A stretch of 64,000 bases of DNA from Alphaproteobacteria bacterium (GTDB lineage Bacteria; Pseudomonadota; Alphaproteobacteria; Rhizobiales; JAJFHC01), in NCBI GenBank assembly GCA_021775805.1, contig JAJFHD010000016.1:1-64000 (forward strand). The letters are read 5' to 3'. Under the pieces are notes generated by a model, which saw only the letters and a program-made list of their open reading frames with translations, did no database searches and had not been told where the DNA came from. Below are positions 52,872 through 62,971 of this stretch, piece by piece. How positions within the stretch are numbered: the stretch's first letter is position 1; each line of letters opens with the position of its first letter. The translations under genes were made by a program, and so were the position numbers.

Positions 52872-53348
52872 TCAGACCCTACGTCGAGAACGTCGTCTCA
52901 CGACAATCACGATCAGCGTACAAAAGAAGATCGCAAGCGGGGTAAACAGTGCCACCACCACTGCCGTAGCCTCGCGGCCACCATCGCGTGCTAGTGATGT
53001 CTCGCTGTGTCTATCCGGGTGATGGTAGATAGCAAAAATCCGACCAGGTGGCCATTTGCGCTGCTCCGCTTTCGTCGCATCCCACTCTTCATGGGAGTAT
53101 ACGCGCAGGACACTATCATCATATCGTTTGCCGGCAGCGGTGTAGCTGAGGTTGACAAACAGTGCCCACTCAGGCGGACCGCCAGAACGGTAAGACTTGA
53201 TTTCTGTTCTCAACACTTTGGCATCGACTGCCGTCCATTCGTCATGGCCAATTGATGTGAGGGTGAGAAACACGGCGATCATCGCCACAAGCACACCAAG
53301 GCCACCAAGGCCACTCAAGATTAACAATCGCCAGTGTCGGCTGCTCAT
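52872..53348 (-). CDS. DUF3592 membrane protein
   Basis: 158 residues. N-terminal membrane helix (LLILSGLGGLGVLVAMIAVFLTL), a small extracytoplasmic beta domain with TAVDAKVLRTEIKS, NLSYTAAGKRYDDS and IFAIYHHPDRHSET, the pattern of DUF3592, and a C-terminal membrane helix ending in RRRSRRR. Family function unknown. It stands alone, convergent with the small membrane protein gene. Confidence 0.75.
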   Translation of the reverse strand: MSSRHWRLLILSGLGGLGVLVAMIAVFLTLTSIGHDEWTAVDAKVLRTEIKSYRSGGPPEWALFVNLSYTAAGKRYDDSVLRVYSHEEWDATKAEQRKWPPGRIFAIYHHPDRHSETSLARDGGREATAVVVALFTPLAIFFCTLIVIVVRRRSRRRV

Positions 53349-53783
53349 GTCATCATCTCATCCAAACCGGTGATGTACACCGTAGGCGGGTTCAATTCAG
53401 GCGCACAACCCTTGACCCTTGGAGAGAAGATAGACTGCCAAAGGCATCAGCCATCTCACTGCACCGTACTGTTAGTGCGGCATACCAAGTACTCCAACTG
53501 TTTGTTCACGCATGTCTGCAGTGGGTCATAAATGCCTTTACTTGGACAACTTTCTGAGTCTGCTCCAAGGCTTGTTCGGACGTTCCGGCCTGCAACTGTG
53601 CCTGGCGATGCTGAACTTTGGTGCATGCCACACCGCCACGTGGCGGATGAAAACACATGCCATGCCATCAGATGGCGCGACAGGATGAAATCGACGGTTT
53701 TTTGGCTCTCAAACCAGAGGCGATTCAGCGATAGCGCCGCACCATTCAAATACGGGTCTTGCGCAGTCAGACAATACCCCAGC
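53349..53783. other. gene-free stretch
   Basis: About 435 bases. Overlapping frames on both strands around 53456-53900 have no family-like content, and no RNA gene was recognised. Confidence 0.45.
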
Positions 53784-55076
53784 TCACGACGCCAGAGCTT
53801 CGTAATCCTCATACCCGAACAGCTCCAGTTGCCAGTTAAGCTCCTGCTCCGTCAGTGGATACTGGTTGTCTTCGTCCGGCAAAAGCAGGTCATCCTGTGA
53901 AATGCCTCCAACCGTCGACTGCAACAGTTCGATCAGGGAAGCCGGCAGGCCGGCGACCCAGGCCAGGGCGCAGACCGCCTTGGCGTTGCCGCTGGAGAAG
54001 ATCCTGTAGGCAAAGGCCGTGTTGGTTGCGCTCAGCATTCCCAGGGAAACCCACACCGCCATATGCTGCTCGTCCTTTGCCAGTTCGGCAACGTAGCCGA
54101 CATCGAGTTTTCCGCGCTTATGCTTGTCTGCCAGCTCGCCCTCGAGCGCATCGAGCACCGCGTCCCGGTCGACAACATTGCCGTCCTGGGCTTCCAGCCT
54201 TTGCTTCATGCGTTCGGAAAGCAGTTCCGCGGTGTCCGGATCGAGGTCGTTTCTCTCGCTCAGCCGTTTGAGCAGATCGGCGGCAATATAGTTTGAGAGC
54301 TTTTCTATGACCCGGGCCGACAGGATCGGCCGCAAGGCCAGCGGTTCATGCCAGGGTTTCTGCCCGGCACCCGCCTCGGCGATGAGATCGAGCGTCTGTT
54401 CGCGGATCTGGGCTCCCGAATTGACCAGCAGGGCGGCGATCGCCTGGGTGTTGGAGGTTCCGGCAATATGGTCGGCGACATCCTCAGACACCGTGTCACG
54501 GCGCGCGATGGCGCTCAGCGCTGGTGTGCATAACTGCTCGGCTATGATGCCGATCAGCGTGGCATCGTCCAAAAGCGGCGAATGCTCCAGCACCGGGCAG
54601 CAGACCATTTCGTTGGAGTCCTTGGCGAGCAGATGCACGATATCGGCGGGCACTTGGTCGCTGGCCTTGATTTCTTCCGCCAGCATCTGCCGTATGGCAA
54701 CCGACTGATCGACCGCCAGGCGGCGCAGGATTTCCTTGGCGACCGCAATCGTCTTGTCGGAGCTGTCGCAGCCGGTAGCGGCGAGCCGTCCTACCATCTT
54801 TCCGACCAGCGGCATGCGGACACAGTCTTCCGGGTCGTCGCTGAGAACCTGATCGGCCTGATGCGGCGTCGACGGATTCGCGGCTATCGCTGCCCGCGTT
54901 TCGATGTCGTGGGAAGCGGCCAGAAAGAACAGCATTTCCGGATGGGCGGTATGATCGGCCGCCACGACGCGCATTCCCGCGGTATCCTTGCGTTCCAGAA
55001 TATCACGGGCGCCTACGTACGACTGCGGTTCCGGTGAACTGCCCGATGGCCCGGCTCTTGAATTGTCTCTCGTCAT
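53784..55076 (-). CDS. DUF2336 domain protein
   Basis: 430 residues. Mostly helical, with HEAT-like pattern repeats: FFLAASHDIETRAAIAANPSTP, LAVDQSVAIRQMLAEEIKAS, PLLDDATLIGIIAEQ and RDTVSEDVADHIAGTSN. This matches DUF2336, common in Hyphomicrobiales and often linked to signalling genes. It starts in an ATGA overlap with the GGDEF protein, so the two are translated together; the DUF2336 protein may be a partner or effector of that signalling enzyme. Function not established. Confidence 0.85.
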   Translation of the reverse strand: MTRDNSRAGPSGSSPEPQSYVGARDILERKDTAGMRVVAADHTAHPEMLFFLAASHDIETRAAIAANPSTPHQADQVLSDDPEDCVRMPLVGKMVGRLAATGCDSSDKTIAVAKEILRRLAVDQSVAIRQMLAEEIKASDQVPADIVHLLAKDSNEMVCCPVLEHSPLLDDATLIGIIAEQLCTPALSAIARRDTVSEDVADHIAGTSNTQAIAALLVNSGAQIREQTLDLIAEAGAGQKPWHEPLALRPILSARVIEKLSNYIAADLLKRLSERNDLDPDTAELLSERMKQRLEAQDGNVVDRDAVLDALEGELADKHKRGKLDVGYVAELAKDEQHMAVWVSLGMLSATNTAFAYRIFSSGNAKAVCALAWVAGLPASLIELLQSTVGGISQDDLLLPDEDNQYPLTEQELNWQLELFGYEDYEALAS

Positions 55077-56920
55077 GGCGCCCCCCGGCTACTGTTGTGT
55101 TGTTGTTCGTGATTGACCTCGAGTGCCCGGCCGGATGCTTTTTCCGCGTCTATCTCGGCGGGCTGCTTCGCCAGCCGGAACGCCGACTTGCCGGATGCCT
55201 TCGCTTCATAAAGAGCCGTGTCGGCCCGGTTGATCAGGCTCTCGACATCCTCGGGCTGCGTCGGGTCAAAGACGGCGATGCCGATCGACATGCCGACCGG
55301 GAGGTGACGGATCTCCCCTTCCCTGGCGAGGTCGCCGCGGTTCAGGTCGAAACAGCCTTCGATCAGATCGTGTGCCTTGAGCATGGCGACGGTTTCGTCA
55401 GCCTCCTCCAGCCAGAGCCCGAATTCGTCTCCGCCGTAGCGGACCGCAACGTCGCTGGAACGGCTGGTCGACCGGATGAGATCCGCGATCGCCACCAGAA
55501 CCTCGTCGCCCCGCCGGTGGCCTTCGGTGTCATTGATCGCCTTGAAACCGTCCAAGTCGATGAACAGCAGTGCGGCCCGGCATTTCTTGCGGGTGTGATG
55601 ATCGAGCCGCTTTCGAACCTCGGCGACGAAGGCCCGCCGGTTCAACAGGCCGGTCAGTTCGTCCGTGCTCGACAGCCGGCGCAATTGCTCATGTTGTTCG
55701 GTCTGAACGATGGCGACAGCCACCTGATCGGACAATTGGGCAATGAAGTGCTGGTCGACGGCATCCCAGACTTCTGCACCGGGGGATGTGTCCGCCTGCC
55801 CGGCGTCACCGGCACGGCCAAAACACAAGACACCCAGAAGGTTGCCGCCATAGCGCGCCGTCCTGGCCAGGTAGGACCACTCACCTTGGGCAGATTGAGC
55901 GGAGTTGTCGGCATCGCCAAGGCTTACCTTTTCCGCCAGATCGCGCAGCACCGTCGCCGTTTGCGCCAGCGAGTTTTCCGAATAGCGCTTGGGGACCACG
56001 TGCAGCGTGGCCGCCGTATCGAGACTGAAAGGCTGGCCCGGTTTGCGTATGTAGATCCAGCACCCGGTGAGTCGGGCGGCACCAACCACGGCTGTCGTTG
56101 CGCATCTCAGCATTTCTGAGGGGTCGACCTGTTCGCGGAAGTGCCGCAGAACCCCGTTCAAACGTGCTTCACTTTCACGCCAGCGGGCGATTCTCTCCTC
56201 TTCTTCGCGTTGGCGGGTGATGTTGCGGGCAACACCGCGTGCGCCCACCCAGACACCATCGTGTTCGAAACTGGGGCGCACGGAAAGACGCAGGCACACA
56301 CGCCTGTCGCCAAGCTGCAGCCAGATGTCTGCCTCATCGACCGTGCTGCGGCTTTCGAAGATCTTGGCGGCGGTGGCCCGTTCGTTGTCGCCCTTGAACA
56401 GGCTGGACCAGTGACGGCCGTGAAGCTGCGTCGACGTCAGGCCGGTCAGCCCGGTGTCGCTTGCGTAATTGAAGATGCCTTCGCGATCGATTGACCAGAC
56501 AAATTCGCCGCAGGTTGTCGCCAGATCCCGGAAAAACGCGCGGCTTTCCGCAAGTGCGGTACGCAGGTGGGTTTCCACCGTGGTTTCCCAGGCCATGAGG
56601 CCGACGACGGGTTTTGTTTGCGGTCCGGTCTCAAACGGAATTCCCGCGAGCAGGAAGCTCATGGGCGGATCTCCGGCCTTGCCGTCAATCGTGACCGCCC
56701 AGCGATCAGGAGTTCTGGTCAGGGCGACGGTCGAAATGCGCTGGACCAGGTCGCCACGCAGGGTGTTTGTGTCCTGAGCGGGCGCCGTCAGGATGCCCTT
56801 GGCGGCACGGTTGCACTCGAGGATGGCGCCTGACGCATCGGCGACCAGTGCCGGCCCGGGAAACCCGAGGACAAGAGATCGCGCCCAGTCGATTGTGCCG
56901 ATTTTATCGGATGTGCCCAT
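55073..56920 (-). CDS. PAS/GAF/GGDEF diguanylate cyclase
   Basis: 615 residues, no membrane segment. PAS-like regions near 15-110 and 130-235, a GAF-like domain near 260-425, then the GGDEF domain with YGGDEF intact (GGDEF at 496-500) and the inhibitory I-site RSSD at about 487-490, five residues before it. It should make cyclic di-GMP and be subject to product inhibition. No EAL domain follows. It is transcribed before and coupled to the DUF2336 gene. Confidence 0.92.
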   Translation of the reverse strand: MGTSDKIGTIDWARSLVLGFPGPALVADASGAILECNRAAKGILTAPAQDTNTLRGDLVQRISTVALTRTPDRWAVTIDGKAGDPPMSFLLAGIPFETGPQTKPVVGLMAWETTVETHLRTALAESRAFFRDLATTCGEFVWSIDREGIFNYASDTGLTGLTSTQLHGRHWSSLFKGDNERATAAKIFESRSTVDEADIWLQLGDRRVCLRLSVRPSFEHDGVWVGARGVARNITRQREEEERIARWRESEARLNGVLRHFREQVDPSEMLRCATTAVVGAARLTGCWIYIRKPGQPFSLDTAATLHVVPKRYSENSLAQTATVLRDLAEKVSLGDADNSAQSAQGEWSYLARTARYGGNLLGVLCFGRAGDAGQADTSPGAEVWDAVDQHFIAQLSDQVAVAIVQTEQHEQLRRLSSTDELTGLLNRRAFVAEVRKRLDHHTRKKCRAALLFIDLDGFKAINDTEGHRRGDEVLVAIADLIRSTSRSSDVAVRYGGDEFGLWLEEADETVAMLKAHDLIEGCFDLNRGDLAREGEIRHLPVGMSIGIAVFDPTQPEDVESLINRADTALYEAKASGKSAFRLAKQPAEIDAEKASGRALEVNHEQQHNSSRGAP

Positions 56921-57073
56921 TCCAGCCCGCAGGTGCCCCCACTCTGCAAAATTAATGACGCCATGTTATAACAAGCATGTTAATGACCGCTTACCGGCGC
57001 AAAATGAGCTATCGTTCCGGTACCCCGGCATGCCCGCTGCACCGGGGCCGAGCCAAGACGGAGACATCGGTCA

Positions 57074-57781
57074 ATGACGTCACATCATGCTGCAGATTTC
57101 GATCATGTGCAGACCTGGATCTTTGATCTCGACAACACGCTCTACCCCGCCCATTGCAACCTGTTCGACCAGGTTGACCAGAAGATGGGGGAATTCATTT
57201 CGCGCTTCCTGGACGTTGACCGGGTGGAAGCACGCCGGATGCAGAAGAAGTATTATCATGAATACGGAACCACACTATCCGGGCTCATGAACTGCCACGG
57301 CATGGAACCGGGACCCTTTCTGGACTTCGTGCACGACATCGACCACACCGCAATACCGGTGGACCACGACCTTAATGACACACTCAGCCGCCTCGAAGGC
57401 GACAAGTACGTGTTCACCAACGGCTCGGTCCGCCACGCCGAAAACGTCATGAACCGCATCGGGATCACCCATCATTTTTTGGATATCTTCGACATCGTGG
57501 CTGCCGACTACGTGCCGAAACCGGAGGCCAGAACTTATGAGAAGTTCCTTGCGGCGACCGGGATCGAGTCCGCCAGCTCGGCCATGTTCGAAGACATCTC
57601 GAAGAATCTCATCTGTCCGCATGATCTGGGCATGAAGACGGTGCTGGTGCGCTCGCCCGAGGAGCGCCGGGCGGACCACAGCAACGAATGGGACGGGGTC
57701 GGGGCCGACGAACCGCACGTTCACCATGTGACCGACGATCTGGTGAGATTTCTCCAGCCCCTGACGCTCGACAGGGCCTGA
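57074..57781 (+). CDS. HAD-family pyrimidine 5'-nucleotidase
   Basis: 235 residues. HAD motif I is WIFDLDNTLYPA (both Asp present), motif II FTNGSVRHAENVMNRIGI, motif III in VPKPEA, motif IV MFEDISKN. The sequence is typical of the pyrimidine 5'-nucleotidase (Sdt1-like) group that lies beside argB and dapD in Hyphomicrobiales. It likely dephosphorylates UMP/CMP-type nucleotides. It resumes the core gene order after the accessory region. Confidence 0.92.
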   Translation: MTSHHAADFDHVQTWIFDLDNTLYPAHCNLFDQVDQKMGEFISRFLDVDRVEARRMQKKYYHEYGTTLSGLMNCHGMEPGPFLDFVHDIDHTAIPVDHDLNDTLSRLEGDKYVFTNGSVRHAENVMNRIGITHHFLDIFDIVAADYVPKPEARTYEKFLAATGIESASSAMFEDISKNLICPHDLGMKTVLVRSPEERRADHSNEWDGVGADEPHVHHVTDDLVRFLQPLTLDRA

Positions 57782-57914
57782 ATCGGGTCCGGAGGCGACG
57801 CGGTCCGGTTGTCCCGGCAGCATGCCTTTGAAATATCATTGACACAGCACCGACGGCGGTTAATCTCCGCGCGCCGGTCGACCGGATTGACTCCTTTTCC
57901 AGGAAAGACATTCT

Positions 57915-58757
57915 ATGAGCCACGATCAACTTGCCGCCGTCATCGACGACGCCTTTGAAAACAGAGACACCATCAGCTCTTCGACACAGGGCGAGATCCG
58001 CGATGCCGTGGAACAGGCCCTCAACCTGCTTGACAGCGGTCAGGCCCGGGTCGCGGAAAAGTCCGGTGGCGAATGGCAGGTCAACCAGTGGCTCAAGAAG
58101 GCCGTTCTGCTGTCTTTCCGGCTCAACGACATGGCGCCGATCTCCGGCGGTCCGGGCGGCGGCACGTGGTGGGACAAGGTCGACAGCAAGTTCAAGGGAT
58201 GGTCGGCAGACGATTTCAAGAAAGCCGGATTCCGGGCGGTGCCCCATTGCGTGGTGCGCAAATCGGCGTATATCGCGCCGGGCGTTATCCTGATGCCGAG
58301 TTTCGTCAATCTCGGCGCCTATGTGGACTCGGGCACGATGGTGGACACGTGGGCAACCGTCGGGTCGTGCGCCCAGATCGGCAAGAATGTGCACCTGTCC
58401 GGCGGCGCCGGCATCGGTGGCGTTCTGGAACCGCTGCAGGCAGGTCCCGTGATCATCGAGGACAACTGCTTCATCGGCGCGCGTTCCGAAGTCGTCGAGG
58501 GCGTGGTCGTCGGAGAGGGCGCCGTCATCTCCATGGGCGTTTTCATCGGCGCCTCGACCAAGATCGTCAACCGCGAGACCGGCGATATCCACAAAGGCTG
58601 GGTGCCGCCCTATTCGGTGGTCGTACCCGGATCGCTGCCCGGCGCTGCCCTGCCGAACGGCCAGCCGGGACCGTCGCTGTACTGCGCGGTCATTCTCAAG
58701 ACCGTTGATGAAGGCACGCGTTCCAAGACCTCCATCAATGAACTCCTGAGAGACTGA
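57915..58757 (+). CDS. dapD: 2,3,4,5-tetrahydropyridine-2,6-dicarboxylate N-succinyltransferase
   Basis: 280 residues. N-terminal helical domain, then [15 protein letters not shown] and the left-handed beta-helix hexapeptides ([58 protein letters not shown]), ending ELLRD. It uses succinyl-CoA in lysine/diaminopimelate synthesis. It lies next to dapE, the later step of the same branch. AGGAAAG precedes the start. Confidence 0.96.
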   Translation: MSHDQLAAVIDDAFENRDTISSSTQGEIRDAVEQALNLLDSGQARVAEKSGGEWQVNQWLKKAVLLSFRLNDMAPISGGPGGGTWWDKVDSKFKGWSADDFKKAGFRAVPHCVVRKSAYIAPGVILMPSFVNLGAYVDSGTMVDTWATVGSCAQIGKNVHLSGGAGIGGVLEPLQAGPVIIEDNCFIGARSEVVEGVVVGEGAVISMGVFIGASTKIVNRETGDIHKGWVPPYSVVVPGSLPGAALPNGQPGPSLYCAVILKTVDEGTRSKTSINELLRD

Positions 58758-58806
58758 GTTTTCCGCGCAAACCAGCCGATCATTCCACTCGGGAGACCCA
58801 AACCCA

Positions 58807-59997
58807 ATGTCCGGTCAGAGCCGTCACGATCCGGTTGAAATTGCCCAGTCCCTGATCCGTTGCCCCAGCGTCACGCCGGCAGAAGGCGGTGCGCTCGATT
58901 ACCTGGAAGACATGCTTTCGACGGCTGGATTCCGCTGCACGCGGCTGCCGTTCAGTGCGCCGGGGACCCCGGACGTGGACAATCTCTATGCCCGGTTCGG
59001 AGACCAGGCACCGAACCTGTGCTTTGCCGGCCATACCGATGTGGTGCCGCCGGGCCCTGAAGACGCCTGGTCGGTGGCGCCCTTTGCCGGTGAGATCGTG
59101 GACGGCACGCTCTACGGCCGGGGGGCGGTTGACATGAAGGGCGCAATTGCCTGTTTTGCCGCCGCGGCGCTCGACCGCGTGGCAACCCTCGAACCCGGCC
59201 AGGGCTCGGTCAGCCTGTTGATCACCGGCGACGAGGAAGGCCCCTCGGTCAATGGCACGGTCAAGATGCTCGACTGGCTTGCCCGCAACGGCGAGACGCT
59301 CGATCACTGTATCGTCGGGGAACCGACCAACCCCGAAAGTCTGGGCGATGCCATCAAGATCGGGCGGCGCGGCACCCTGACCGGCACCCTGGCGGTCAGG
59401 GGCGTACAGGGTCACGTCGCCTATCCGCATCTGGCGCACAACCCGATCCCGCCGCTGATCGACATTCTTGCCCGCCTGACAAAGGAGCCGCTGGATCGGG
59501 GCACCGATGCCTTTCAGCCGTCGAACCTGGAGATCACCACGGTCGATGTGGGCAATCCGGCGACCAATGTGATTCCGTCATCGGCCCGGGCCGCCTTCAA
59601 CATCCGGTTCAATACCGAACACAGCGCCGACAGTCTCAAGGACTGGATCAGATCTCAGTGCGAGGGCGTCGCGCACGACAGGGGTTGCAGCTACGATCTG
59701 GCGTTCCTGCCCTCGGGCGACTGCTTTGTCACCGAACCTGGCCAGTGGACCGACATCGTTCGGGCAAGCGTCCGGGCCGCGACCGGCAAACAGCCGGCGT
59801 TGGCGACCAATGGCGGCACATCCGATGCGCGTTTCATCAAGGATCATTGTCCGGTGGTCGAATTCGGCCTGGTGGGCCAGACCATGCACCAGGCCGACGA
59901 ACGGGTGCCGGTCGAAGATCTTGTCGCGCTGACCCGCGTCTATGCGCACATTCTTGATGCCTATTTCGACGCCAAGCACGATCGGGCGGGCGCGTGA
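58807..59997 (+). CDS. dapE: succinyl-diaminopimelate desuccinylase
   Basis: 396 residues. Zinc ligands in [11 protein letters not shown] and [11 protein letters not shown], catalytic Glu in ITGDEEGPS, then CIVGEPTN, the dimerisation-domain start [25 protein letters not shown], and [17 protein letters not shown] near the C-terminus. An M20 metallopeptidase acting after DapD/DapC to release L,L-diaminopimelate. Start ATG 58807, 49 bases after dapD, probably one operon. Confidence 0.96.
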   Translation: MSGQSRHDPVEIAQSLIRCPSVTPAEGGALDYLEDMLSTAGFRCTRLPFSAPGTPDVDNLYARFGDQAPNLCFAGHTDVVPPGPEDAWSVAPFAGEIVDGTLYGRGAVDMKGAIACFAAAALDRVATLEPGQGSVSLLITGDEEGPSVNGTVKMLDWLARNGETLDHCIVGEPTNPESLGDAIKIGRRGTLTGTLAVRGVQGHVAYPHLAHNPIPPLIDILARLTKEPLDRGTDAFQPSNLEITTVDVGNPATNVIPSSARAAFNIRFNTEHSADSLKDWIRSQCEGVAHDRGCSYDLAFLPSGDCFVTEPGQWTDIVRASVRAATGKQPALATNGGTSDARFIKDHCPVVEFGLVGQTMHQADERVPVEDLVALTRVYAHILDAYFDAKHDRAGA

Positions 59998-60018
59998 ACG
60001 CGCACCGCGGAGTCCTAA

Positions 60019-60615
60019 ATGCCGATAATCACTGAATTCCTGAGTGCGATGATCGGCGCGTTCCGGCTCGCCAGAAGGGACGCGTCCGGACTTCAGTATT
60101 TCAATCAGACCTTTGAAGGATTCTGGCGTTCGTTCCTGGCGATTCTGCTGGTAGTTCCAATCGAGCTCGCGACCGATCTGTCCGGCCATTTAGACGCCAC
60201 CAAAGAGACCGGCGACGGTGCCGACACATCGACCCTGAGCGGCCTTCCCATTCTTCTGATTATCTGGCTCGCGTTTCCCATCGCGATGGCCCTGATGACG
60301 CGCCTGCTGGGCCTGTCACATCGCTATGTACCGTACATCGTCGCCTATAACTGGTGCTCGATACCCCTGGCCCTGTTGCAGGTGCCGATTTATCTTGCCG
60401 CTGTTTCTGGACTCTTCTCCGACGTCGTGATCGGCATGCTTTACATGGCACTGCTGACGGTGCTCGTCTATTATCTCTGGTTCATTGCCTACACCGCACT
60501 GGAGACAAGCCGGATCACGGCCATGGGAATTGTGGTCTTCGACATCGCGCTCAGCGTGCTGCTTGCGGTCGTCTGGACAATGATGAACGCGGATCAGGCC
60601 TCGACATTGTCGTAA
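60019..60615 (+). CDS. integral membrane protein of unknown function
   Basis: 198 residues with about four to five hydrophobic helices ([98 protein letters not shown]). It follows dapE by 21 bases, a place where alphaproteobacteria often carry such a protein. The 3' end overlaps truA convergently by 22 bases. No known domain named. Confidence 0.8.
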   Translation: MPIITEFLSAMIGAFRLARRDASGLQYFNQTFEGFWRSFLAILLVVPIELATDLSGHLDATKETGDGADTSTLSGLPILLIIWLAFPIAMALMTRLLGLSHRYVPYIVAYNWCSIPLALLQVPIYLAAVSGLFSDVVIGMLYMALLTVLVYYLWFIAYTALETSRITAMGIVVFDIALSVLLAVVWTMMNADQASTLS

Positions 60616-61346
60616 TCAACCGACAGCAGATAAAGCCCGTCGGCCGGGGCCACGGGACCGCAGGCGGCACGGTCGGCAGCCTCCAGGGCTGCACCCAGAT
60701 CACCCGCGGTCCACTTGCCCTCACCCACTTGCTTCAGGGATCCGGCCAGCGAGCGGACCTGGCGGTGGAGGAATGAACGGGCGCTCACCTCGATGTCGAT
60801 CTCGTCGCCGGCACGCTCAACCGACACCATGTCGAGTGTCTTGACCGGCGATTTGGCCTGACAATGGGCCGATCTGAAAGTCGTAAAATCGTGACGCCCT
60901 ATGAGGTATTGTGCCGCCTCGTGCATGGCGGCGGCATCGAGAGGCCTGGGCACATGCCAGGCCCGGCCGCGGTCGAGCGCCAGCTGGCTGCGGCGGTTGA
61001 TGATGCGATAACGGTAATGCCGGGCGGTGGCGGAGAAGCGGGCGTGGAATTCGTCGTCGACGGCGGTTGCATCGATGATCGCGACAGGATCCGGCCTCAA
61101 ATGGAAATTCAACCCATCCCGCAACCTGTCCGTCGGCCACTCCCTGGAAAGATCGAAATGAGCGACCTGGCCCAGGGCATGGACGCCGGTGTCGGTGCGC
61201 CCGGCGCCCTGGACAATGGCACGCTCACGGGTCATGGCGTGAAGGGCGGTGGCGATGGCGGCCTGAACCGAGGGGCCGTTGTCCTGGATCTGCCAGCCGA
61301 CAAAGGGGGCTCCGTCATATTCAACGGTAATGGCGTAACGCGGCAT
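60594..61346 (-). CDS. truA: tRNA pseudouridine(38-40) synthase TruA
   Basis: 250 residues. Family start [16 protein letters not shown], catalytic Asp in [17 protein letters not shown], then [14 protein letters not shown] and [22 protein letters not shown]. It modifies uridines 38-40 in tRNA anticodon arms. Third gene of the def-fmt-truA minus-strand set, five bases after fmt. Confidence 0.96.
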   Translation of the reverse strand: MPRYAITVEYDGAPFVGWQIQDNGPSVQAAIATALHAMTRERAIVQGAGRTDTGVHALGQVAHFDLSREWPTDRLRDGLNFHLRPDPVAIIDATAVDDEFHARFSATARHYRYRIINRRSQLALDRGRAWHVPRPLDAAAMHEAAQYLIGRHDFTTFRSAHCQAKSPVKTLDMVSVERAGDEIDIEVSARSFLHRQVRSLAGSLKQVGEGKWTAGDLGAALEAADRAACGPVAPADGLYLLSVDYDNVEA

Positions 61347-61351
61347 CGCGG

Positions 61352-62275
61352 TCAGTCCAGACGGGTGCCGGCGGGCACCGCAAATCCGCGCAGGAAAGTT
61401 GCCCGGTCCATGGCCCCCTTGCCGTGACGCTGGAGTTCAAGGATCTCAAGGGCGCCGTCACCGCAGGCAATCGTCAGTTTGTCGTCAAGAACCGTGCCGG
61501 GCGGGCCGTTCCCGGTCACGGGTTTGGCGCTCAAGACCTTGATCCGTGTGGCATTTTCGCCCGAGAGGCACCAGGCGCCGGGAAACGGCGAAAGCCCGCG
61601 GATATGATTGTGCAAATCGGCGGCACTGCGTGACCAGTCAATCCGCGCTTCTTCCTTCGATATCTTTTCGGCGTAGGTTACGCCGGTCTCCGATTGGGCA
61701 GTCGCTGAGGCTGACCCATCCTCGACTGCCGCCAATGTGCGCACCATCAAGGCCGCACCCACGTTAGCCAGATTGTCATGCAGTTGCGCCGCTGTCGCAT
61801 CCGGCTCCACGGGCACAGGTTCAACGTCATAGACCGGGCCCGTGTCGAGGCCTTCCTCCATGGCCATGACGCATACGCCGGTCCGGGTGTCGCCGGCCAT
61901 GAGGGTTCTCTGCAAGGGCGCGGCGCCACGCCAGCGCGGCAGCAGCGAAGGATGCACGTTGAGGCAGCCAAACCGTGGAATCTCGAGAACCGAACGCGGC
62001 AGGATCAGTCCATAGGCAACAACGACGATGATGTCGGGGGTCAATGAAGCCAGTTCGCCGCGTACAGCATCGTCACGCAGACTCACAGGTGTCTTGACCG
62101 CCAGGTTGTGCGCAAGTGCTGCTGTGTGAACCGGCGACAGCTTTTCCTTCATGCCCCGGCCTGCCCGGCGCGGTGGCTGGCAATAGACGGCAGCCACCTC
62201 GTGGCCGGCCGCAATCACGGCCTCCAGCGTCGGCACGGCAAAGTCGGGGGTTCCCATGAAAACCACACGGAGCAC
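61352..62275 (-). CDS. fmt: methionyl-tRNA formyltransferase
   Basis: About 307 residues from GTG 62275, which is preceded by AAAGGACC; an upstream GTG at 62296 would add seven residues. N-terminal [17 protein letters not shown], catalytic Asn-x-His-Pro in [19 protein letters not shown] with MEEGLDTGP, and a C-terminal tRNA-binding domain starting near 205. It formylates initiator Met-tRNA. Lies between def and truA, the usual order. Confidence 0.96.
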   Translation of the reverse strand: MLRVVFMGTPDFAVPTLEAVIAAGHEVAAVYCQPPRRAGRGMKEKLSPVHTAALAHNLAVKTPVSLRDDAVRGELASLTPDIIVVVAYGLILPRSVLEIPRFGCLNVHPSLLPRWRGAAPLQRTLMAGDTRTGVCVMAMEEGLDTGPVYDVEPVPVEPDATAAQLHDNLANVGAALMVRTLAAVEDGSASATAQSETGVTYAEKISKEEARIDWSRSAADLHNHIRGLSPFPGAWCLSGENATRIKVLSAKPVTGNGPPGTVLDDKLTIACGDGALEILELQRHGKGAMDRATFLRGFAVPAGTRLD

Positions 62276-62335
62276 TTGAGCTGGTCCTTTTCGCACGCGG
62301 GGCCGCTGACGGAAATCGGCGGGGACACCTGGACG

Positions 62336-62854
62336 TCAGGCGTTGCTTTCCTGTTTCTGGGCCTTGGTGAATCTGCGGATAACCCGGTCGCGCTTCAGGC
62401 GCGACAGGTGGTCGATAAACAGTACGCCGTTGAGATGATCGATTTCGTGCTGGATGCAGGTCGACAGCAGTCCATCGCAGTGAATTTCACACGCCTCGCC
62501 CTTGCGGTCGAGGTAGGAGACCTTGCACTGGGCGGGCCGTTCTACTTCCTCGTAATATTCGGGAATCGAAAGGCAACCTTCCTCGTAAATCGCGGTTTCT
62601 TCCGAGAGCCAGATGATCTCGGGGTTGACGAGACACAGCGGTTCCTTGTTGTCTTCGTCGCGTGTGACATCGACCACTACAATTCTCGTGGGAATGCCAA
62701 CCTGGATGGCTGCCAGACCGATGCCCGGGGCGTGATACATGGTCTCCAGCATATCATCCATGAGGGCGCGCGCATCATCATCCACACGGGTCACGGGATC
62801 GGACACGAGCTTGAGCTTGGGGTCGGGCAGAATGATGATCGGACGTGTGGTCAT
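62336..62854 (-). CDS. def: peptide deformylase
   Basis: 172 residues. All three motifs are present: GIGLAAIQVG, EGCLSIP with the metal-binding Cys, and QHEIDHLNG with the metal-binding His pair and catalytic Glu. It removes the formyl group from nascent proteins, completing the cycle begun by the downstream fmt gene. Standard length. Divergent from rmuC. Confidence 0.97.
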   Translation of the reverse strand: MTTRPIIILPDPKLKLVSDPVTRVDDDARALMDDMLETMYHAPGIGLAAIQVGIPTRIVVVDVTRDEDNKEPLCLVNPEIIWLSEETAIYEEGCLSIPEYYEEVERPAQCKVSYLDRKGEACEIHCDGLLSTCIQHEIDHLNGVLFIDHLSRLKRDRVIRRFTKAQKQESNA

Positions 62855-62971
62855 AAAGGTCTCGCTTTCCAGCCGGTGAGATAGGCGAACCAGCCGGAAA
62901 CGTCAACAGACCCTAGCTTATATGTTCCCGATTTGGTCCGTGTTTTGCGCGAATCGCTTTATGGTGGCGCC

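Noticed and set aside
60019..60615. Assigning the membrane protein after dapE to a transporter family
   Set aside because: Only a helix pattern is visible; no family motif supports a transport function.
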